26,753 nucleotides of DNA from Chara braunii. Its lineage: Eukaryota > Streptophyta > Charophyceae > Charales > Characeae. The notes below the pieces were generated by a model, which saw only the letters and a program-made list of their open reading frames with translations, was not told where the DNA came from and ran no database searches. Positions 1 through 6,704 of the stretch are shown in pieces. The position numbers and the translations under genes are program-made. The stretch is from the NCBI GenBank assembly GCA_003427395.1, contig BFEA01000184.1, positions 567,242 through 593,994 of the forward strand, read 5' to 3'. Each line of letters begins with the position of its first letter. Position 1 is the first letter of the stretch.

Positions 1-900
1 GTCTCCTCACTTCCCTGCCCCGGGGCTCGTTCCCTCTCCGGGGTTCCCTCTCCGGGGCTCCGTTCCCTCTCCGAGGCTCCTCCGTTCCCTCTCCGAGGCT
101 CCTCCGTTCCCTCTCAGGGGCTCCTCCGGTCCCTTCTCTCGGGTTCATACGCACCCTTCTCCGGGGTCCCTTCGTTCTCTGAGGCTCCTCGCTGCCGTTC
201 GCGGGGCGCCTTGCTGCCATTCCACGCCAGGGGTGCCTTGCTTGCCTTCCGTTCCAAGGGGGCTGCTGTAGCTTTTGCTCCCCTATCGTCGCCCTTCCTC
301 GCCGCCCCCACCTCTTCCTCACCCTGCGGGACTTGCTGGCCGTCTACGTCTTCTATGGTGCCCGTCCGCCGCTTTTGCCCATCCTTCCGCGCACGCCGCC
401 CTTGTCCCACTTTCCGCGCTCGGCGCCCTCGTCCTGCTTTCTGCCCTCGTCGCCCTCACCCCGCACTACGCAGAAGCTGCCCTCCTCTGGTGCACAAGTC
501 CTCGCTTTGCCTTCTGTTCTTGTTGCCCTCTCCTTACCCTCTGCGTCGGTCTTCCTCGAATAGAACGGACGGTCATCATCGCTGTACGAGCGATTTAGTA
601 GATATACAGCTACTATACTGACTATGCGTTCTGCTATGGAGAAGACGGTAGTCGCCCTCGTCTTGCCTTTGGCGCCGTTGTTCTTGCCTTGTGCGCTCGT
701 CGTCCTCTCTCAAGTTTGTCCTCCTAGGGCAGCAGCTTGCTTTCGCACCCTCCTTAACGTATCGGTCGTCCTTTCAGCATGTGTTGTGTTGCCCTTCTTG
801 CGATCTCTTGCCCACCCTTCCGCTCGTCTGCTTCGCTGCCTGACCGAAATAAGAATGGAGCGGACACCGGGATGGGTGGGAAAGATGAACGTTCCGCGAC
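1..900. repeat. Pyrimidine-rich, GC-rich low-complexity tract with short tandem repeats
   Basis: The + strand is dominated by C and T. From about 41 to 150 a unit of about 22 bp (gaggctcctccgttccctct) recurs. From 367 to 474 there are four 27-bp units that in one forward frame read RRFCPSFRA, RRPCPTFRA, RRPRPAFCP and RRPHPALRR. Further degenerate gcc-ctcgtc units run to about 730. Open frames here occur on several frames at once, as expected for a repeat, so no gene is called. Confidence 0.7.
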
Positions 901-1021
901 GGTTGTGCTTCCCGTCGCCTATCTGTTTTGTTGTCGTTTCTTGTCGCTCCTCCCTCGTTAACATACTTGTAGGTCATCATATTACCTTGTTGGCCTGGTA
1001 GATGTCGCCCGTCGCTCTTTT

Positions 1022-1124
1022 TCTTCACTCAAACAGAACGCTTAGTCATTACTGCTGTATCTGGACTGGAAGTGGCCGCAAATACAGCTGTAGCGACCGT
1101 GTCTTCTATTCGGGTGAAGAGGTT
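1022..1124. mobile_element. Degenerate MITE-like element, family F1
   Basis: The left arm (actcaaacagaacgcttagt) and the right arm (ttctattcgggtgaaga) are decayed versions of the F1 termini seen better at 6272-6393 and 19638-19793. The arms point toward each other and are separated by about 50 bp. A further fragment (tagaacggacggtcatcat) lies at about 562-580. Confidence 0.55.
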
Positions 1125-1270
1125 ATGTCGCATTCCACGTGGTCACAAAGATGCTGGTTAATGCACATGGAAAGTGCACTCCCCAAGTTTGTTGCCACAT
1201 GCTGTCCGTTAATCCTTACCACTCAGAACAGAACACGGTCTCTGTCAAAGTGGAGAATGTGTGTGCTTCT

Positions 1271-1717
1271 ACTACCATCATCCCCCGAACACAACGCCCC
1301 CTGACAACGAATGTATACAAGCCATCTTTCCGGTTCGATGCGGCCAAAATGAGGTGCGTTGTGTTCGGGCGAAGACGGTAGTATAGAGGTCGGCTATGCG
1401 GTTCTTAGGTCAATGGTGGACACCAATCATCAACCATCGAACGCCTATTCAAGCTGTTTTTGTGTGCTTCTACTACCATCATCCCCCGAACACAACGCCC
1501 CCTGACAGCGAATGTATGCAAGCCATCTTTCCGGTTCGATGCGGCCCCAAAATGAGGTGCGTTGTGTTCGGGGGAAGACGGTAGTATAGAGGTCGGCTAT
1601 GAGGTTCTTAGGTCAACGGTGGACACCAATCATCAAGCATCGAACGCTTGCAAGCCATCTTTCCGGTTCGATGCGGCCCCAAAATGAGGTGCGTTGTGTT
1701 CGGGGGAAGACGGTAGT
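1271..1717. mobile_element. Tandem copies of MITE-like family F2 (two full, one partial)
   Basis: The full copies are 1271-1382 and 1472-1585. Each starts actaccatcatcccccgaa and ends in the near-inverse ttcgggsgaagacggtagt. The third copy lacks its left arm (about 1649-1717). Flanking DNA (ggtcggctatg, ggtggacaccaatcatc) is repeated with each copy. The array therefore arose by tandem duplication of element plus flank (period 201, then 132 with a deletion), not by separate insertions. Confidence 0.75.
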
Positions 1718-1802
1718 ATAGAGGTCGGCTATGAGGTTCTTAGGTCAACGGTGGACACCAATCATCAAGCATCGAACGCCTATTCAAGCTGTTTTTCCCG
1801 TC

Positions 1803-2849
1803 AGGTGCAGTCAAAATGACTTTCAATTGGCAGGAGAAAGTCATGTGCGATACTACATCTCGTTTGCAGAGAATCGTCAAAATACTGTAAGATTGTGCTA
1901 TTTACGTCTGGAGGTTGTTGACCTCAACTTATAATCGAGATCTCTCTCGTTTCCGTTTTTCCAGCCCTTATGCCTGGGGGGAAACTGGGCGAGAGTCACG
2001 CCCGTCCTGGGTGTTACCTTTCCTCTGGCTCGTCTTTTCTCTCAAGTGCTGCCTACGGTTCACTGGCCAGTTTTTCATGACGATATAGGTATGTATATAT
2101 ATATTTGTTTTCCCTGGTGGTGGGGGCGGTGCTTGCATGTGGGACTCGTTATCTAGGATTGGTTTATGTTTGTTTCCCCCTGTTTTGTTGTATTTGGCTG
2201 TTCCCTTCCTCTTTTCTTTGCTTCTTTGCCTTTTGGCTGTGTGCAAGTGGGTCGATATGACACACGGGGTGGGGGCAGCCGCCGCTCAACCTACATCCAC
2301 GTGGGCGGCCTTGTACGCAAGAGGTTCTGAACAGGGGGAGTTATAAGGAAGAAGATAAAAAACTGAATTCATTTTGTCTCGTTTTCCTTCTTTTTTTCTT
2401 TCTATCGCATTTGCGTTCTGATATTTTGTGACAATATATTTGTTTTCCCTGGCGTAGGTTCGGTTCTATACCAAATGCGCGGTGCTGTCTCCAACTTGTA
2501 CCTTTCTGCTGCTGCTTACTTGTAGACGAACAAGTCCGAGTCTATTATGTTCGATATGAGAAAGATCGGATTCTTGGTGTGAATGGACCTTATTGTATGT
2601 ACACATGGGTATCGTCGTAGAGAACTGCGCCGTGAACCGTGAGCAGAGAGGGAGAAGAAGACGACAAAAGAGTACGGGGATGCGGTATTCTTGTAGACTT
2701 GTGTACAGATATATCGTCATATATGAACCCGCGGTGAACAGTGGACAGAGGGAGAAGAGGACAATAAACGAGGGGGGGCTCTGTAATTGTGTAGAAGGGC
2801 CAACCTCAGGGTGTCAGATGCCGGGTAAGTCGTTGATTCTTAACCGTCA
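1803..2849. other. Non-coding stretch, no recognised gene
   Basis: I see no secure feature. The string ttgttttccctgg occurs twice (about 2104 and 2440). A degenerate purine-rich repeat gwgaacmgtgagcagaggg occurs near 2630 and 2735. A short hydrophobic-looking frame at 2476-2496 reads CAVLSPT, which resembles the end of the Hsp70 ATPase domain but is not supported by its flanks. Confidence 0.4.
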
Positions 2850-3035
2850 CAAGGTTAAGGTAGATTATCACTTTTTTTTTTTTGTTTTAGGTTATCACTT
2901 TCAACGTCATCGGTTAGGGATATTCTGCTGACTATGAAAGGTTTATTAGCGTCCTGATGAGTCGGTGAAACTCCCACTGAACAGTTTATCGCAGCCCCTC
3001 GTTTGTTGTCCTTTTGTTCCTGTCTACAGTTTAGC
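2850..3035. repeat. Dispersed repeat, copy 1
   Basis: The order of short blocks ggttaaggt(a/g)gattatc, ggttaggga, ctctgc/ttctgc, ctcctg(a/g)tgagt(c/t)ggtgaa, acag(t)ttatcgcagccc/ctgtcacagccc and ttgttcc is shared with 10948-11100. The two copies are diverged, with indels. The function and type of the element are unknown. Confidence 0.5.
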
Positions 3036-3573
3036 GGGCAGTTCGACGGTGTATTTGTATTTGAATGTATTTCTCTGTGCTCGTCTATCGCGCCTTATAC
3101 CTCAGCGGCAGCAAGCTCATAATTCCCCTCCGGGGCTAGGTCCTACTTACACGAATTAAGAGATATTGACCGTAGATAGCGCAGATCAACGGCCAGAATC
3201 TCGTAATCCGTGCAAGTGGGATCTTGCCCCCGATGTGTTTTGGCCCTCCTTGGTAGGCCTCCCCCTTCGATGTGTGTTGGCCCTCCTTGGGGAATCGTCT
3301 CACCATTGTGGAAATGGACAAAATGTGAGTGCATTTTTTTCCCGCTGGTGACAAAACACCCCCCAGTGCTATGAATAGTAACGGATGAATACGGCCTCCT
3401 TCTCCGGGAAGATGCACGACCGATTTGTTCCTGTCCAACAGCGTGGCGACAGCGTGGGGGAGAACGGATTGCCGCACTCAAATGGGTCAGAGGGCAATCA
3501 GCTGCGGATGTGGTCGATCGAACCATCCGGATCTCATGTCTTGAGTGCGCATTCGTGGAATGATGGCGCATAT

Positions 3574-3720
3574 GAGGGTAGATACAGATCCGTGTTCTTT
3601 TTTTAATCCATACGCGTGTCATCCTCGCGCCGGGTCGTGCTAATTAATCTTCTGTGTATCGGTCCAATGTTAGCGCGTGTTCCGGCGAACAGAGGGCCAA
3701 TAACGAGGGTAGATACAGAT
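3574..3720 (-). pseudogene. U6: U6 snRNA retropseudogene with 16-bp target-site duplication
   Basis: Read on the minus strand, 3690-3603 carries the U6 5' hairpin (gttcgccggaac), then cattggaccgatacacagaa, gattaattagcacgacc (a 4-base insertion in gattagc) and ggatgacacgcgtat. It breaks off in the 3' region and is followed by seven A residues. The perfect direct repeat gagggtagatacagat lies at 3574-3589 and 3705-3720. This is the structure expected for LINE-mediated retrotransposition of U6. Many substitutions and the A-tail argue against function. Confidence 0.85.
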
Positions 3721-3885
3721 ACTGCAAGTAGGCCATTCGACGAATGGAGCACCTTACTACGCATGGATCTGCGGCGCGTCCGTACCTGTGTGGTGTATCG
3801 TAAAAACGACGGTGGTAAGAATGTCGTCACGTGTCCTCCTTAATTACGGTAGTGTTGCACAGTAAATCCTCTTTTAGGTTATGGG

Positions 3886-3935
3886 TAAGACATCCGTTAA
3901 AATTGGAACGAAAAAAGAAAAGAGAAAAAGATTAG
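3886..3935 (+). pseudogene. U6: U6 retro-copy, 5' half, interrupted by the TIR element
   Basis: The stretch contains catccgttaaaattggaacga, which is U6 with gttaaaa in place of the usual gataaaa, then an A-rich insertion and aaagattag. The sequence stops at the exact U6 position gattag/catgg, where an inverted-repeat element begins. The remaining U6 sequence resumes at 4844. The 5' hairpin is degraded. Confidence 0.75.
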
Positions 3936-4031
3936 GGTTGTGCTCCACTGCCGATTCTTCGAGGAATTCCTTGGAGAGTTTGCATGGCGGGCTCCCTGCG
4001 GTTTCCACTTTTTTTTTTTTTTTTTTTTTTT

Positions 4032-4079
4032 AATTTGGCCCATTTCTGGATTTATGCGTGTCATCCTTGCGCAAGGGCC

Positions 4080-4111
<32 letters not shown>

Positions 4112-4129
4112 ACGGATGTCCCGAAGGAC
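4032..4129 (-). pseudogene. U6: Near full-length U6 snRNA copy (retropseudogene)
   Basis: Minus-strand reading gives a complete U6: hairpin gtccttcgggac, gttaaaattggaacgata, cagagaagattagcatgg (ACAGAGA box and AGC triad intact), cgcaaggatgacacgca and a 3' end aaatgggccaaatt. The hairpin has lost one base pair symmetrically relative to land-plant U6. It is followed by an A-run (4031 to 4009), not by the U-run of a Pol III terminator. No plant USE or TATA box is visible upstream. Flanks cggtttccac (3999-4008) and cgagttccac (4148-4157) match at 8 of 10 bases, as in a decayed target duplication. Confidence 0.88.
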
Positions 4130-4246
4130 TTCTTTTTTTTTTTTTTTCGAGTTCCACATTTTTTCACTGTCGGGAAGTTAGCCACTTATTTCTGAAAACT
4201 GAAGTTCTCCTGTGCTGGCCGTGTTCCTCTGCCGAAACGGGGGCTC

Positions 4247-4375
4247 TTAAACCACCAGTACCCCAGGGGGTCTTAATTGAGCCCCCTCTGACGCAAATGC
4301 ATATGGACCCACGCAGCGCACAGATTCAGCCTCCGCGTTAACGCCTAAACATGTGGTAGGTGCGGGCGGTTTTAA
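4247..4375. mobile_element. Possible degenerate MITE, family F3
   Basis: The left end ttaaaccaccagtac matches the perfect terminus of the F3 element at 13349-13488. The right end gtgcgggcggttttaa is only a partial inverse. The assignment depends on the left arm. Confidence 0.45.
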
Positions 4376-4808
4376 GTTGGACTACGCTCTGCACGGTATC
4401 GCTGGCCAATAATTTTCTCAGCCCGGCGCGTTCCTGCGGATGGTCCAGCCAATTTTCTTAGGTCGAAGTACGCTGCCGGGTCCTTCGGGGTAGGAAGGGA
4501 ATGAGTCGTGCGCTGTAACATGGGAAGATACACCGCCTGTTTTTGTTGTCTTTTTCTGCGGGATTGAGTGCGGGGCGGATTCTGGCTGTCCCACAACCTC
4601 TTTGGTCGATCCATTACTGGACCTTGTGAAGGTCCAGCTTTCTGCCAGCGGACAACCCGGCAGGTGGAGCAGCACGAATTACTCGAACAAGTAATAAACA
4701 AATAAAAATAGATATTATATTGTAGTACCAGTAAAGAAAGGAGCACGCAAAGAGAGAGAGAGAGAGAGAGAGTACTACGGCAAGTGCGCCGTTCTTAAGT
4801 GAAGAAAA
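4376..4808. other. Interior of the TIR element, no recognised gene
   Basis: This stretch holds the hairpin tggacctt-gtg-aaggtcca (4618-4636), an A/T-rich stretch with two AATAAA-like strings (about 4686-4705) and a GA microsatellite (4751-4772). I found no coding region. Confidence 0.4.
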
Positions 4809-4843
4809 GGAATGCCTCGAGGAATCGGCAGTGGAGCACAAGC

Positions 4844-4892
4844 CATAGCATGGTCCCGGAGCAAGAATGACACGTATTAAGGGAAAAAAAAA
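4844..4892 (+). pseudogene. U6: U6 retro-copy, 3' half with A-tail
   Basis: The stretch atagcatggtcccggagcaa followed by gaatgacacgtattaaggg is a diverged U6 from the AGC triad to near the 3' end. Nine A residues follow (4884-4892). It completes the 5' half at 3886-3935, with the TIR element lying between. Confidence 0.7.
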
Positions 4893-4929
4893 GACCAATG
4901 TTGTCACGAACAATGGCTATGAAAGTGGC

Positions 4930-4946
4930 CCCGGGCAAGTTGCCCG
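4930..4946. repeat. Short perfect palindrome
   Basis: The sequence ccgggcaa-g-ttgcccgg has 8-bp arms around one base. A related GC-rich string (ggccgggcgcccggtc) lies at about 5097-5112. The role is unknown. Confidence 0.5.
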
Positions 4947-5112
4947 GCCGGACAAACAAATTTGGAAAGTATATTTTATTTCGAGTTGAGAATTCGATGT
5001 GACGATGAGGCGAGAGTTGTTCAGTTTATTTTTGTGCATAACATGATTGTTTTCCAGAGTTTTGTTTTTGAGGGGCTCTTTGCTGGTCCTCGCACGGCCG
5101 GGCGCCCGGTCA

Positions 5113-5524
5113 AACAAGGTGGCCCGAGCGGCGGGCCCTGCTGGTAGCCCCGGTAGAGGAATCTGTTGGCTGGTCAATCATGCAGTCGATTCCGTTGAGA
5201 TCAGCGATGTTTTGATTCTTGTATTTGTATCAATTTGGACAACGTAGATCCTCAGCTCTTAGTCTCTGCTCTTTTCCTTGTCGGTCGTTACCTGACATGT
5301 CGGCCCGCCGTGTCTCGAATGGCGTCCGTCTCAAGTCTCTGTGTCTTGTGGGTATTGGATATAGCAGAAATTGTTACGGCTTGATTGGTTCCTGTCAATT
5401 TTATCAAGTGATCGTGTTTACAAGACATTACAGGCGCTCGGCAAACGGAACATAAGAGGATGTGAGAAGGTCGTGCTTATCTCCGTGATCCCGTGGTGGT
5501 GAGGATCACATTCGCCGACAAGAA
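5113..5524. other. Non-coding stretch, nothing recognised
   Basis: I see no repeat, RNA or exon here beyond short chance reading frames. Confidence 0.4.
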
Positions 5525-5739
5525 GAGGGAGAGAGAGAGAGAGGTGCTGCGGACTCGGCAGGACAAGACATCGCAATGTTGTTAGAGTGTGTGTGTGTGT
5601 GTGTGTGTGACAAGGCACCGCAATTTTATGTGTGAGAGTGTGTGTGTGTGTGTGTGCGAGAGAGAGGGAGAGAGAGAGCGGACTTGGCAGAACGCTATTG
5701 AGCCTGTGCGTCTGTTTAGAGAGAGAATTGCTGCGGTTT

Positions 5740-5775
<36 letters not shown>

Positions 5776-5824
5776 GTGTGCTGCGGACTCGGCAGGACAA
5801 GACACCGCAATTTTATGTGTGAGA

Positions 5825-5860
<36 letters not shown>

Positions 5861-6004
5861 GCGGACTTGACAGGACCGAACGCTATTGAGTCTGTGCGTC
5901 TGTGTTTAGAGAGAGAGAAGTGCTGCGGTTTTGTGTGTGTGAGAGGGAGAGAGAGAGAGCGGACTTGGAAGGATAACACGGGTATTGTGTGCGTGTGTGT
6001 GTGT

Positions 6005-6041
<37 letters not shown>
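5525..6041. repeat. TG/GA microsatellite array with higher-order repeat
   Basis: Alternating (TG)n and (GA)n blocks are joined by two spacer types: ctgcggactcggcaggacaa and cgctattgag(c/t)ctgtgcgtct. The set is repeated with a period of about 230 bp (5541 and about 5775), and a third partial unit starts near 5950. It ends in a GA tract at about 6007-6041, about 0.4 kb before exon A. Confidence 0.85.
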
Positions 6042-6043
<2 letters not shown>

Positions 6044-6271
6044 GTCGTCTAAGGGGCGAGTACATGTTGTGACAGCTTGATTTGTATGTCACGTCATTAT
6101 GCTGGTGCTAGTCAAGTGTTGTTCACTGTCTGATAATGTGTCGCAAAGGTACTCAGTGGAATATATTTCCCTTATGACTTGCAATTTGTAAGTGCTAGTT
6201 ATCACGCATAATTGTGTAGTTTATTGTCTGACGATTTCGGTTCTCAAGGCACGTAGTGAAAGAACTGTCTT

Positions 6272-6393
6272 GTGACCACGTTCAGCGCATGAATAGAACC
6301 CCCGGTCACTATAGCTGTATTTGACCCACTTTTCAGTCCACATTGCGCGATAATGACCGGGCGTTCTATTCTGGTGAAGACTGTAGTGGTCAC
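6272..6393. mobile_element. MITE-like element, family F1
   Basis: Terminal inverted repeats begin gtgaccac and run through the F1 core gaatagaac.cccggtca, matched by tgaccgggcgttctattc and gtggtcac at the other end. The arms are about 37 bp in a 122-bp element. It lies 68 bp upstream of exon A. Confidence 0.75.
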
Positions 6394-6461
6394 ACGTGAT
6401 TGTGTTGTTGTTCGTCGTCTGACGCATATGTGCAAACACTGTGTGACACGTGGCTATGCAG

Positions 6462-6704
6462 GTGCTGGACGCGTATCCGTTTGCCATTGATCTGGTATGG
6501 AGCAAGGGACCACAGAGTGATGCGGCAGCACCCGCGGAGGAGGAAGAACCGAAGACGAAGGAACCCATATTTCCCAAAGGTTGTACTTTCCCTGCCATGA
6601 AACAACTGACATTCAACAGGAGCGAGCCGTTTACTATCGACGCGGTGTACGCAGATATCAACGATCTGCCAGCTGGCACACCTAAGAAGTTTGCCTCGTT
6701 CCAG
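6462..6704 (+). CDS. Hsp110 exon A: start of beta substrate-binding domain
   Basis: This exon encodes 81 residues, from VLDAYPFAIDLVW to KKFASFQ. It contains an acidic AAAPAEEEEPKTKEP loop, then the family block IFPKG, MKQLTFNRSEPFTIDAVYAD and NDLPAGTP. The acceptor is ctatgcag/gtg and the donor is ccag/gtgagt. No AG occurs in the 40 bases before the acceptor, and the frame upstream is closed by TGA at 6444, so this start is well fixed. In relatives the preceding residues end the ATPase region (a KVREFQ-like stretch); these are not found next to this exon. Confidence 0.92.

Larger units (their letters stand above)
3936..4843. mobile_element. 0.9-kb TIR element inserted in a U6 copy
   Basis: The arms at 3938-3970 and 4809-4841 are inverted repeats, 31 of 33 bases matching, around ttgtgctccactgccgatt. 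The element sits between the two halves of one U6 sequence, and the flanking ttag/atag suggests a target duplication of about 3 bp. It has no transposase and is therefore non-autonomous. It contains a minus-strand U6 copy (4032-4129), a possible MITE (4247-4375) and a perfect 8-bp hairpin (4618-4636). The superfamily is uncertain; a 3-bp duplication would fit PIF/Harbinger or CACTA. Confidence 0.7.

Noticed and set aside
2953-2972. Hammerhead-ribozyme-like string ctgatgagtcggtgaaac
   Set aside because: The core needs a stem II closed by CGAAA; here the spacer is too short and CGAAA is missing. The related copy at about 11020 changes the key bases, so this is part of a dispersed repeat.
4032-4129. 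Calling the best U6 copy a functional gene
   Set aside because: It ends in an A-run rather than a U-run, has no visible upstream Pol III elements, and has decayed direct repeats at its flanks.
5418-6092. Overlapping open frames on both strands rich in Thr-His or Val-Cys
   Set aside because: They are products of TG and GA microsatellites.
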